Shown here piece after piece: positions 7,625-15,666 of a stretch of DNA of 16,781 nt (within the stretch, counting starts at the first letter, position 1; every line of letters starts with the position of its first letter). The DNA comes from Bacteroidales bacterium UBA1035. GTDB lineage: Bacteria > Bacteroidota > Bacteroidia > Bacteroidales > Dysgonomonadaceae. A program made the translations under genes and the position numbers. The notes below the pieces were generated by a model. That model was not told the DNA's origin. It saw only the letters and a program-made list of their open reading frames with translations, and did not search any database. Location: the NCBI GenBank assembly GCA_002316835.1, contig DCEG01000013.1:1-16781 (forward strand). Direction: 5' to 3'.

Positions 7625-9115
7625 TTATCTGTTTCTGATTTTCTGAATAAAACCTTGAATGATCTCTTTTAATCCTATCCTGTTCTCTAACTCCACATAC
7701 GAATACCAACCGGAAACGATGATGAGTAATACTCCGATAATGTATGTGTAAGGCTCATCCATAAGGTTTACTATTGCAAAACTCGTGACCGCCAGGGAAA
7801 ACTGGATAATGAAAATTTTTAAAAAAGATGAGGTGAAAGAGAATTGATATTTTATTTTTGCAATAAAATACACCTGGATGAGATAAATTAAATAGACAAT
7901 AAGGAATGAAACACCTAATCCCGTTAATCCGCCAAAATGATACCCTAATAAACTAAAACCCAACGTATATGTGTTTCCTGCCAATTCATTCCAGAAGAAG
8001 AGTTTACTGGCTCCTTTAGCCAAAAAAACAAATGCGATTGCCCAGCTTACAGCCTTGAAAAATATACCCAGGGATGCCCAATATATCATTCCGGTAATAG
8101 CTAAAAATTGAGTCGAGTATAAAAGGATAACAGCCCAGTTGATGAATACAAGAAAACCGATCAATACCGGCGCTAATATCAGCAAAGCGATTTCGGATTG
8201 CTGGTTGATGCTTTGGTTGCATTCTTCATTGCTGTTCGCCACTGCCGATAACCGGGGATAATAATCAGTAGCCATCGCTGTGAAAATCATTCCCACATAC
8301 GTGTTGATAATTGTGAATCCGGCATTGTATAACCCCACGTCTGCCACGTTTCCTGTGCGATTTATGAAAATTCGAAGCAGATAAGCCACGACAATCGATA
8401 TCAATCCGCTTAAACTGATCATAAAACCCATTACCAACATACTTTTGCCTTCTACCATGATGGCCTCGTTGGTAAGTGTTGTTTTTTTAATTTTTATCTT
8501 TTTCGCAAAGTACCACGAGAAAAACAACGTGATTATAGCTGTGATAATAATTACCGGTACAATTCCCTGAACTCCAAACTTGTAATAAAGCGGTATTGTA
8601 ACTATTAATCCGGCAACACTGCCGTAAACATTGGCTTTTGCCAAATCTTGTAACCTGCGAAGTCCTTGCAAAAACACCAATTCTCCCGTACTTAGTTGAT
8701 TGAGGAGCAACGTAATTGAAATCCAGATAAATGCTCCTGTATATTCTCTATTTCCGAAAGTGAATTGACTTAACCAAGGTGAAAACAGGAGCGTTATAAC
8801 TGCTCCCAGTATGCCGGTTATCCACATTAATCGTCTCATAACTGAAATGACTTTTGAAATCCTTTGTTCGTCTTCAGTTGCGTTGGCTTCAGATATATTT
8901 TTGATCGCGCTGGTGCCCAGCCCGAAATTGGTGAGGCCGGCCACTAACCCGGTTGTCGAAGTAAGTAATCCCACTATACCCATGCCGGACGGTCCGAGCA
9001 GTATCGCCACAAATTTTGAGCGTACCACCGAAATTATTATCTGAAAGACCTGGACTCCTCCAAAGAGAGAAGTTGCTTTCATTATTTGCCGGTATGATGC
9101 CTGTTGTTTGTTCAT
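7625..9115 (-). CDS. wzx: Wzx-type O-antigen flippase (MOP superfamily)
   Basis: This 496-residue polytopic membrane protein has about twelve to fourteen hydrophobic segments across its whole length, as in the polysaccharide transporter (PST) branch of the MOP superfamily. The N-terminal region, SLFGGVQVFQIIISVVRSKF followed by LLGPSGMGIVGLL, is typical of Bacteroidota O-antigen translocases related to WzxE. It would flip the undecaprenyl-linked repeat unit from the cytoplasmic to the periplasmic face, supplying the polymerase encoded three genes downstream. The ATG at 9115 is only 2 bp past the aminotransferase stop, which suggests tight coupling between sugar synthesis and export genes. Length matches the family. 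The exact flipped substrate is unknown. Confidence 0.9.
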   Translation of the reverse strand: MNKQQASYRQIMKATSLFGGVQVFQIIISVVRSKFVAILLGPSGMGIVGLLTSTTGLVAGLTNFGLGTSAIKNISEANATEDEQRISKVISVMRRLMWITGILGAVITLLFSPWLSQFTFGNREYTGAFIWISITLLLNQLSTGELVFLQGLRRLQDLAKANVYGSVAGLIVTIPLYYKFGVQGIVPVIIITAIITLFFSWYFAKKIKIKKTTLTNEAIMVEGKSMLVMGFMISLSGLISIVVAYLLRIFINRTGNVADVGLYNAGFTIINTYVGMIFTAMATDYYPRLSAVANSNEECNQSINQQSEIALLILAPVLIGFLVFINWAVILLYSTQFLAITGMIYWASLGIFFKAVSWAIAFVFLAKGASKLFFWNELAGNTYTLGFSLLGYHFGGLTGLGVSFLIVYLIYLIQVYFIAKIKYQFSFTSSFLKIFIIQFSLAVTSFAIVNLMDEPYTYIIGVLLIIVSGWYSYVELENRIGLKEIIQGFIQKIRNR

Positions 9116-9117
9116 TG

Positions 9118-10236
9118 CTATTTGTTCAAATCGTTCTGTCGAAAAGAGTTCACGGTTTTCACTACTGTCTCGGCCTCTTCGTCTGTTATTACCTGGCTTA
9201 TGGGCAGGCTCAACACTTCGTTATGAATTTTCTCGGTTACCGGCAAGCTAAGCTTATTCCAATCCCGATAGGCTTTTTGTTTATGCGGGGGGACCGGATA
9301 GTGGATGAGCGCCTGAACACCGTTGTTGTTGAGGTATTGGAGCAAATTATCGCGATGGGCGGAACGAATAACAAACAGGTGAAACACGTGCGACTCCCAA
9401 TCTTGTACTTTCGGTAGGATAACCTCCGGATTATGTATCCGGGTTAAAAAATAACGCGCGATATCTTTTCGCCGTTGATTGTCTTCGTCTAAATAGTTGA
9501 GTTTTACATCCAAAATAGCAGCCTGAATTTCATCTAACCTGCTGTTCAATCCCTGATAGTCAAATACGTATTTAACGTTTGACCCATAATTGGCCAATGC
9601 TCTTACTGTTTCTGCCAATTCTTTATTGTTGGTGGTAATTGCTCCGCCATCACCAAACGCTCCCAGATTCTTACCGGGGTAAAAACTGTGCCCTGAAGCA
9701 TCTCCTAAAGAGCCGGTGATTTTTCCATTAAATTTGCATCCGGTTGCCTGGGCGTTATCTTCGATAAGTTTTAAACCGTGTCTTTTGCATATTTCGCCAA
9801 TTTTATCCGTGTAGGCGCATTGTCCGTAGAGGTGAACGATCATGATAGCCTTTGTTTTGGGCGAAATGGCTTCTTCAATTTTGGTGTCGTCAATCTGATA
9901 AGAATTAATATCGGGTTCAACCAATACCGGAATTAACCTGTTATCGGTAATAGCGAGGATGGATGCGATAAAAGTATTGGCCGGAACAATAACTTCATCT
10001 CCTTCCTGCATAATGCCCAATTCGATATAGGCTTTGAGAATTATCCTTAAAGCGTCCAACCCATTCGCAACTCCAATACAATAATTCGTGCCGATAAAGT
10101 GGGCATAGTTCTTTTCGAACCGGTTGGTTTCTTCACCCAAAAGATACCAGCCCGAGTCGATCACACGAGATGCTGCCCGATGAATTTCGTCGGAATATTT
10201 TTGTGTAATTTTTTGAATTTCAAGAAATTTAATCAT
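9118..10236 (-). CDS. fdtB: DegT/DnrJ/EryC1 sugar aminotransferase, FdtB/QdtB type
   Basis: This 372-residue protein is a PLP-dependent nucleotide-sugar aminotransferase of the DegT/DnrJ/EryC1 family. Visible hallmarks are the phosphate-binding VANGLDALRI (57-66), VPANTFIASILA (84-95), the pyridine-ring aspartate in IEDNAQATG (D160), and the PLP lysine K189 in SFYPGKNLGAFGDGGAI. YGSNVKY and YQGLNSRLDEIQAAIL follow, as in FdtB and QdtB. These enzymes put an amino group on C3 of dTDP-3-keto-6-deoxyhexose using glutamate. The neighbours support this: FdtA-like isomerases and an FdtC-like acetyltransferase lie directly upstream. It overlaps the acetyltransferase gene by 8 bp. Whether the product is Fuc3N or Qui3N depends on the isomerase stereochemistry, so the symbol is a best guess. 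Confidence 0.88.
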   Translation of the reverse strand: MIKFLEIQKITQKYSDEIHRAASRVIDSGWYLLGEETNRFEKNYAHFIGTNYCIGVANGLDALRIILKAYIELGIMQEGDEVIVPANTFIASILAITDNRLIPVLVEPDINSYQIDDTKIEEAISPKTKAIMIVHLYGQCAYTDKIGEICKRHGLKLIEDNAQATGCKFNGKITGSLGDASGHSFYPGKNLGAFGDGGAITTNNKELAETVRALANYGSNVKYVFDYQGLNSRLDEIQAAILDVKLNYLDEDNQRRKDIARYFLTRIHNPEVILPKVQDWESHVFHLFVIRSAHRDNLLQYLNNNGVQALIHYPVPPHKQKAYRDWNKLSLPVTEKIHNEVLSLPISQVITDEEAETVVKTVNSFRQNDLNK

Positions 10237-10771
10237 TTGTGTCTGATTTTAAAATGTGTTCAACACCGTTTTTGTCCCTTTTATTCATATCCAGTAAAAT
10301 GCCTTCCTCGGTTATGTATCCTTTTTGAGTTGCCGGATTTCCATACCAGAATGTGTAATCGGGAATGTCTTTTGTTACCAAACTTCCCGCACCGATGAAA
10401 GAATACTCCCCAATCACAAGTCCCGGGAGTATGGTTGCATTCGCTCCGATGGATGCCCCTTTTTTCACTAACGTGGGTTTGAATTTGGTGGTATCGTGAG
10501 CTTTCGATCTCGGAATCAATTCATTGGTGAATGTTGCATTGGGGCCGATAAACACATTGTCTTCAATGGTTATTCCATCCCACAACTGCACGCCGCTTTT
10601 AATGGTTACATTGTTTCCGATGACTACATCGTTTTCTATGAATACATGCGCACAAATATTACAGTTATTCCCAACTTGGGCGTCGGGCAAGATTACGCAA
10701 AACTGCCAGATAGTTGTGTCCTCACCTATTCTTTGGGAAAGAACATCCGTTCGTGGATGTATATATGTCAT
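10229..10771 (-). CDS. fdtC: Hexapeptide-repeat sugar N-acetyltransferase, FdtC/QdtC/WlbB-like
   Basis: This 180-residue protein is built almost entirely of hexapeptide repeats of the left-handed beta-helix fold (IGEDTTIW, VGNNCNICAHVFIE, IGNNVTIKSGV, IEDNVFIGPNATF, IGANATILPGLVIGEYSFIGAGSLVTK). NELIPRSKAHDTTKFKPTLV (residues 83-102) matches the loop found in dTDP/UDP-amino-sugar N-acetyltransferases. It would form a trimer and acetylate the 3-amino group with acetyl-CoA, the step after the aminotransferase. Its ATG overlaps the stop of the upstream cupin gene in an ATGA junction (4 bp), and its end overlaps the aminotransferase start by 8 bp. Both point to coupled translation of the sugar module. 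The exact sugar (Fuc3NAc, Qui3NAc) and acyl group are inferred. Confidence 0.85.
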   Translation of the reverse strand: MTYIHPRTDVLSQRIGEDTTIWQFCVILPDAQVGNNCNICAHVFIENDVVIGNNVTIKSGVQLWDGITIEDNVFIGPNATFTNELIPRSKAHDTTKFKPTLVKKGASIGANATILPGLVIGEYSFIGAGSLVTKDIPDYTFWYGNPATQKGYITEEGILLDMNKRDKNGVEHILKSDTND

Positions 10772-11181
10772 TTTTTATATTCTTTAAATTCGTTGTAATC
10801 TCTTATATAATCATCCGCATAATATTCCGTCGATGCTAACACCAAGCATACAGAACCGGAAGAAAAATTGTCTAATTCTCTCCAAATACCGGGAACAACA
10901 AGTAATCCGCGGTATGGACGGTTTATGGTGAACGTTCTTTTCAACTCGCCATCGTCTAATGTTACATCAAAACTACCGCTGGCTGCCACAATAAACTGCT
11001 GAAGTTCTTTGTGAGCATGGCCGCCCCGTGACTCTCCACCGGGAACATCGTAGAGATAGTACACCCGTTTCACGTTGAAAGGAACTGTTTTGCCATTTTC
11101 AACTACGCTTAAATTCCCTTTCTCGTGATGGTGTTTGTCAATTTCTATCATGGAACAATCATATATGTTCGTCTTTTTCAT
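10768..11181 (-). CDS. fdtA: FdtA/QdtA-family cupin, dTDP-4-keto-6-deoxyglucose 3,4-ketoisomerase
   Basis: This 137-residue cupin has the family core: GNLSVVENGKTVPFNVKRVY (residues 22-41), YLYDVPGGESRGGHAHKELQ with the paired active-site histidines H55 and H57, FIVAASGSFDVTLDDG, and PGIWRELDNFS with LVLASTEYYADDYIRDY near the end. FdtA and QdtA turn dTDP-4-keto-6-deoxyglucose into the 3-keto isomer that the neighbouring aminotransferase uses; they differ only in C4 stereochemistry, so Fuc3N or Qui3N cannot be told apart here. The start at 11181 gives a 23-bp overlap with the upstream cupin gene. A later ATG at 11151 would avoid the overlap, but the residues before it (IYDCS) look family-like, so the longer form is kept. 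Confidence 0.85.
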   Translation of the reverse strand: MKKTNIYDCSMIEIDKHHHEKGNLSVVENGKTVPFNVKRVYYLYDVPGGESRGGHAHKELQQFIVAASGSFDVTLDDGELKRTFTINRPYRGLLVVPGIWRELDNFSSGSVCLVLASTEYYADDYIRDYNEFKEYKK

Positions 11182-11587
11182 TTACCGCTTTTTTAAATTG
11201 TTCGTAGTCGTATATATAATCTGAAACATCGAATTTGATCGATGCCAAAATGAGCGCCAAGGAGTTTGTCGAGAAATTCAGCATTTGCCTCCATACCCCT
11301 TTAGGAACATATAACCCGTAATATGAGCGGTTTAGAGAATATGTTTTCAGTTCCTCTCCATTGTCAAGTATCACATCGAAACTTCCCGAAAGAGCAACAA
11401 TAAATTCCTGATTCCGTTTGTATGCATGGCCGCCTCTGACTTCTCCGCCGGGTACATCGTATATCCAATACGTCCGTTTTATTTTAAAAGGGATGTTCTT
11501 GATTTCTTCAATTACGGATAGGTTTCCCCTTCTGTCCAAATTTTTAGGAAGGTCTATTATTTTTGCACCATTGAGTTTCATTTTCAT
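11159..11587 (-). CDS. FdtA/QdtA-like cupin with altered active-site motif (HAY)
   Basis: This 142-residue cupin is a clear paralogue of the gene just downstream: RRGNLSVIEEIKNIPFKIKR, YWIYDVPGGEVRGGHAYKRN, FIVALSGSFDVILDNGEELK, YGLYVPKGVWRQMLNFSTNS and LALILASIKFDVSDYIYDY align almost without gaps. The main difference is at the active site: H54 is present, but the second histidine of the HxH motif is a tyrosine (Y56). In characterised FdtA enzymes both histidines line the sugar pocket. It may therefore be a second isomerase with altered chemistry, a partner subunit of the HAH cupin, or a weakly active copy. It begins 64 bp after the kinase gene and overlaps the next cupin by 23 bp. Start ATG at 11587; a second ATG lies two codons in. 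Family sure, activity uncertain. Confidence 0.8.
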   Translation of the reverse strand: MKMKLNGAKIIDLPKNLDRRGNLSVIEEIKNIPFKIKRTYWIYDVPGGEVRGGHAYKRNQEFIVALSGSFDVILDNGEELKTYSLNRSYYGLYVPKGVWRQMLNFSTNSLALILASIKFDVSDYIYDYEQFKKAVNEKDEHI

Positions 11588-11651
11588 CAGTTTTTTTTAT
11601 AAACGTTCAATCGAATTATATATTGATGTTGCTATCCATCAACAAGTATGA

Positions 11652-14039
11652 TCACGCATACCCGTAACCGTATTTTTTCCCATATCCATAGCGGTAGGCG
11701 ATAGCATTTAAATCCACGGAGTTCAGTATAAAGTACATTCTGGTAAGTTTCTTTTCCTTATAATACATTGTTGCATCTTCAATATATTTTTTGGGTGTAT
11801 AGTCTGCCCGAACCACATAAAGGGTCACATCTGTTAAACGGTTTAATAAAAAACTATCAGAAACTACACCAATGGGTGCGGTATCTATGATTATATAATC
11901 GAAATCATCTCGTACATCTTTTACTAATTCATCTAATAATGACTTAGCTAACAGCTCGTTGGGATTCGGTGGGATTGCGCCTGCCGTAATAACCGATAAA
12001 TTTGGATGAACTCCGGAAGGTTTTATAAGTTCTTCTTTTTTAAGATTTCCAGACAAATACAAGGTAATTCCGCTTTTGTTGTCTAACCCAAGGTATTCGG
12101 ATAATTTTGGTTTTCGTATATCCAATTCAATGATTAAGACTTTTTTATCTAACAGAACCAAGCTCATTGCCATGTTGATGGTTATGAATGTTTTTCCATC
12201 GCCGCTTATGCTTGAGAGCATATTGATAACCTTTTTTTCTTTACTATCGATGACAAATAACAGATTAGCCCTTAGCAGTCTCATCATTTCACTGAAATTG
12301 TCGTTGCTGTTTTCTTTAATCACAACATATTCAGTATGAGAAATTTCAGGAATTTCCCCGAGAACCGGTACCGAGGTTAACTCCTCAAGTTCTTCCTTGG
12401 TGCTGATTTGATAACGCAATAAATCTTTTATCTTTATTCCAATAATGGGTAAAGCTAACCCCATAGCCAGAAATATTAATCCAACTATCATTTTGTTGGG
12501 CGAGACAACACCCATAATACGAATGTTATCTATCAATTTAGAACTGGGCGCTACCGAAGCCATATTCATATATTTTTCTTCTTTTTTCTGAAGCAGATAC
12601 AAGAACAATTCTTCTTTGATGTTTTGCTGGCGTTTTATATCTGAATAGACCCGTTCTTGGCGAGGTATAGCTCTTATTCGCGCGTTATTCTGGTAGTACA
12701 TGGCAGAAATATCGCGTTGTTGAATTTCAAGATTACTTTTTTCGTTTTGCAGGCCTGATCTCACGGAGCTGAAAGTGGATTCTATCCGGTTATTCAACTC
12801 AATCATCGATTGATTGCTGCTCGAAGCAATGCGTGAGAGCTTGTTCCGTTCCAGGACCAAGTCATTATACGCGTTGATTTGAGCAGCCAATACATCGCTA
12901 TTTATTCCGGAGTTAGCAGGAATAAGTTGATCGTGGTTGTTTTTTCCCTGAACATAATTATTGAGGTTGGAAACAATCGCGTACTGAGTTTCTACTTCTG
13001 TTTTCATTTGTCCCACATTGGCCATTTGCGTATTGTAAACACTGGCTTGTGAAGCAATATCGGTTAGCCCTTGCGATTGCTTGTAGTTTTGCACCTGAGT
13101 TTCTACAGAACTAAGCTCAGCACTGAGTTTCGCAAGATGCTCATCAATAACTTGGGACGTTTTATCGGCAAGTTCTATTTGATCCCTTATACCTTCTTCG
13201 TTGTAAGTTTCTATGTATTCTTTTAAGAAATCTCCACCCAACGTTCCGTGCGGACATGTCAAAGAGAGGTTCGCTACCGCGGATGTTTTGGAGGTTAACT
13301 CTATTTCCAGTGCGTTCAAATATTGACCGGCCACGTTTTTCGGATGATTTATTTCCACTCTCATCAGCATATCCTTGGTTGGACGCGTTTTTCCCTTTTG
13401 TATCTGTAAACTGCCAAACGGAAAACTGACAATACTATCTGATGGAGTTGCTTTCGCGTTGTACGTGTTCCCATTATAGGAACCGGAAAATTCGTAATTT
13501 CCGTTGGGTTGGACGAGCACATCGAAAACGATACTTCTCTGTAAATGATCCAGAAGATTTTCAGGAAAACTGATAAGTGCCGGAATCTCATCTCCGTATA
13601 AAACTCTCAATTTCCGTTTGGGAAAATCCGTAAATAGCGCGTCCAATCTTGTAATCCTAACGGCATCAAATGGTTTTATTTCGGTATAAGTTGTGTAAAT
13701 TCCGAGCTTTCTGACAACGTTCTCAACAATCAAGGATTTTTTTAAAATTTCAATCTCATTATCCACGTTATTTCGCTGAGTTATCACCCCCATCCCTCTA
13801 AACACATTTATTTCTGAAGCTCCGCCACCTTTTACATCATCTTTAAACAAAATGGCAGTTTCCACTTTATATTGTGGTAAAGCGTAAAACAGATAGAGTG
13901 CTGCCATGGCAATACAAATCAATAAGGAAATCAAAAACCATTTCCAGTGAGAAAGATATTTCATGAGTATGCCTACAACGTCAATGGGTTTTTCGGCCAG
14001 TATGCTATAGTCTTCTTCAACTTCGGAGTAATTATTCAT
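11652..14039 (-). CDS. wzc: Polysaccharide co-polymerase fused to BY-kinase (Wzc type)
   Basis: This 795-residue inner-membrane protein controls chain length and export. The Wzz domain covers about residues 15-110 with the first membrane helix at 34-52. A long periplasmic, partly coiled-coil region (about 270-480) ends with the GNVR-type motif SDIKRQQNIKEELFLYLLQK (466-485), followed by the second helix at about 517-536. The cytoplasmic kinase has Walker A SISGDGKTF (K616), Walker A' VLIIELDIRKP (634-644) and Walker B YIIIDTAP (715-722, D719). The C-terminal tail has six tyrosines between 782 and 794, the autophosphorylation cluster. Walker A' carries Glu-Leu-Asp where proteobacterial Wzc has Asp-x-Asp; I believe such variation is usual in Bacteroidota. 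It sits 41 bp after wza, the normal order for such operons, and is full length. Confidence 0.95.
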   Translation of the reverse strand: MNNYSEVEEDYSILAEKPIDVVGILMKYLSHWKWFLISLLICIAMAALYLFYALPQYKVETAILFKDDVKGGGASEINVFRGMGVITQRNNVDNEIEILKKSLIVENVVRKLGIYTTYTEIKPFDAVRITRLDALFTDFPKRKLRVLYGDEIPALISFPENLLDHLQRSIVFDVLVQPNGNYEFSGSYNGNTYNAKATPSDSIVSFPFGSLQIQKGKTRPTKDMLMRVEINHPKNVAGQYLNALEIELTSKTSAVANLSLTCPHGTLGGDFLKEYIETYNEEGIRDQIELADKTSQVIDEHLAKLSAELSSVETQVQNYKQSQGLTDIASQASVYNTQMANVGQMKTEVETQYAIVSNLNNYVQGKNNHDQLIPANSGINSDVLAAQINAYNDLVLERNKLSRIASSSNQSMIELNNRIESTFSSVRSGLQNEKSNLEIQQRDISAMYYQNNARIRAIPRQERVYSDIKRQQNIKEELFLYLLQKKEEKYMNMASVAPSSKLIDNIRIMGVVSPNKMIVGLIFLAMGLALPIIGIKIKDLLRYQISTKEELEELTSVPVLGEIPEISHTEYVVIKENSNDNFSEMMRLLRANLLFVIDSKEKKVINMLSSISGDGKTFITINMAMSLVLLDKKVLIIELDIRKPKLSEYLGLDNKSGITLYLSGNLKKEELIKPSGVHPNLSVITAGAIPPNPNELLAKSLLDELVKDVRDDFDYIIIDTAPIGVVSDSFLLNRLTDVTLYVVRADYTPKKYIEDATMYYKEKKLTRMYFILNSVDLNAIAYRYGYGKKYGYGYA

Positions 14040-14080
14040 TGTTTTTATTGTATTTGTAGAGTTATCTCAAATGATTTTAA

Positions 14081-14875
14081 TTATCGGGTAATGCTGTAAA
14101 TGGTGGCCGCCATTGTAGCCAATGAAATTAAAACGGATAAGGTTGATATTCGATAAGTTTCCGCAGCGCCATACTTGGAAGAATTGGCTCTTGACTGATT
14201 AGGCTCTACATATAGCACATCGTTTTGCTCGAGAAAATAAGCGGGAGAATTAAAAATACTTCTATCGTTGAGATTTAACGTATAAATTATTCTTTCACCG
14301 TTCACATCTTCGCGGAGAACTTTCACGTTGTCACGTCTTCCGTATATGGTCATATCGCCTGCCAATGCCAGTCCTTCAAAAATGGTCATTCGTTCGTTGG
14401 TTGTCTCAAATTTTCCCGGACGGAATACTTCGCCTAATACGTTTATGGAATAATTTAAAATGCGAATCGTTATTATAGGCATTTCCTGAGTAAAGTGTGG
14501 TTTCAACTTTTCCTCAATAAATAACTCCAGTTCTTTTGTACTCAATCCTTTCACTTGTAATGTCCCTAAAATTGGAAAAGAGATGCTGCCTTCTTTATCA
14601 ACCAGGTAACTCTGAAGGGAGGGTTGTGAATAAAGAGAATTGATAAGCTCAAGTGTTTGAGGCGTAAAAAGATTGTAACGCCTGGAGGCTTCAGGCTCAC
14701 TGCTTACCACGCTTATTGAAAGTATATCTTTAGGTTTAATACGCGCGTCATACGTTGTCTCGTTTATCCTGTTGATCTCTTTATCAAAATGAGGGAAATA
14801 GGCAATATTCTGGACCGGAGAACAGGAAACAATCAATCCTGCCAGTAGAACAAATAGGAAAATGTTTTTTTTCAT
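14081..14875 (-). CDS. wza: Wza-like polysaccharide export lipoprotein
   Basis: This 264-residue protein starts with a lipoprotein signal peptide, MKKNIFLFVLLAGLIVSC, with the lipobox ending in LIVSC and the lipidated cysteine at C18. Residues about 43-137 form the polysaccharide export (Poly_export) domain with PKDILSISVVS at its start. An SLBB-type domain follows (VLGEVFRPGKFETTNERMTI onward, about 146-225), and the C-terminus ends with a hydrophobic helix at about 243-260 (STLSVLISLATMAATIY). This is the short Bacteroidota form of Wza, which forms the outer-membrane export channel and pairs with the Wzc-type kinase encoded next. It is the first gene of the operon, facing the large non-coding region. 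No Shine-Dalgarno precedes the ATG at 14875. Confidence 0.93.
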   Translation of the reverse strand: MKKNIFLFVLLAGLIVSCSPVQNIAYFPHFDKEINRINETTYDARIKPKDILSISVVSSEPEASRRYNLFTPQTLELINSLYSQPSLQSYLVDKEGSISFPILGTLQVKGLSTKELELFIEEKLKPHFTQEMPIITIRILNYSINVLGEVFRPGKFETTNERMTIFEGLALAGDMTIYGRRDNVKVLREDVNGERIIYTLNLNDRSIFNSPAYFLEQNDVLYVEPNQSRANSSKYGAAETYRISTLSVLISLATMAATIYSITR

Positions 14876-14983
14876 AGAGTTACGCGTTGAAAATTTTATT
14901 GATCATTCATTGATAATGTATGCTCCAAATTAATAGTAGAGCTGCAGAGAGAATCGATCAACATTAATTAATTTGATTATAAG

Positions 14984-14995
14984 CTGTGATCGCAG
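14984..14995. repeat. Imperfect 12-bp palindrome in the wza leader
   Basis: The sequence CTGTGATCGCAG is a palindrome with one mismatched pair, centred on GATC, about 110 bp upstream of the wza start. It could be an operator half, but chance is quite possible. Confidence 0.2.
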
Positions 14996-15022
14996 ATGGA
15001 TTTTAAAATAAACATACGGTAG

Positions 15023-15030
15023 CAAAAATA
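15023..15030 (-). promoter_or_regulatory. Candidate -7 box of the export operon promoter
   Basis: The minus strand reads TATTTTTG, an exact fit to the Bacteroidota -7 consensus TAnnTTTG. It would start transcription near 15016 and give a leader of roughly 140 bases before wza. I do not see a TTG or TTTG at the expected -33 distance, so an activator or a different promoter remains possible. Confidence 0.35.
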
Positions 15031-15465
15031 GGGTGTAATGAAACCGGATTGTTAGGACTAAATGAACATTTTTTTGTATTTTCGGATTGATTTTATTGTT
15101 AAATTATGACTGGGCAAGCATATGGAATATACAATCTATTAAAGATGAGATATATATTTTAAAAAAGTTTTTATACAAAAAACAAGTAAAAAAATAGAGG
15201 AACCGTAGATAAGAATTTCCGGCTCTAAATCTATATAATTAATTAACTCATTGATAATAAACAATATGATAATTTTCTCTTTAAGATGATAATTTTTCAT
15301 TGATTCTCTTGATGGTACTTTTTTTAGCTAATTTAGTTAAATACAGAGACAAATAAATGCTATTATTGTCCTAATCGATAAAAATTACAGCTACAAAATT
15401 TTACTTTTTGCGATAAGGTATAATGTTGAAAAAGTGTCGATAACAAGAAGTGTAAAAATAACCTT

Positions 15466-15482
15466 TTTAGACCAGTTCTAAA
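15466..15482. repeat. Short inverted repeat between the divergent genes
   Basis: TTTAGA and TCTAAA form a perfect 6-bp inverted repeat around a CCAGT spacer. No T-run follows on either strand, so it does not look like a terminator. A dimeric regulator site is one possibility. Confidence 0.3.
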
Positions 15483-15596
15483 TAAATAAAAAAAATTGTA
15501 GAAAACGTACATCGTTAATAAACAGCAACTATATTAAAATCCAATTAAATAATGTTATTTGCCTGAAATTTAACATTATAATAAAGAAATAGTGCG

Positions 15597-15604
15597 TAAT
15601 TTTG
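15597..15604 (+). promoter_or_regulatory. Candidate -7 box of the beta-helix gene promoter
   Basis: The plus strand reads TAATTTTG, an exact fit to TAnnTTTG. It predicts a start near 15611 and a leader of about 140 bases. The nearest upstream TTTG (15558-15561) is about 35 bases away, too far for the normal -33 element. Confidence 0.33.
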
Positions 15605-15666
15605 TGGTCGTGATAAGTACCCGAAATAATTTCTTTATGCCGAATCTTTTTATTCCGATTCTAAAC

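Noticed and set aside
9016..9417. 133-codon open frame on the plus strand
   Set aside because: It lies opposite the aminotransferase and flippase genes, shows no family features, and is best explained as a shadow of their coding sequence.
11623..11642. TTGATG/CATCAA inverted repeat between wzc and the first cupin gene
   Set aside because: The stem is 6 bp, AT-rich and not followed by a T-run, and the operon clearly continues, so it is not a convincing terminator.
14907..15308. Recurring TCATTGAT words (14907, 15248 and near 15299)
   Set aside because: Only three irregularly spaced copies of a low-complexity AT-rich word; this is expected by chance in such a spacer, and no CRISPR-like or iteron-like regularity is present.
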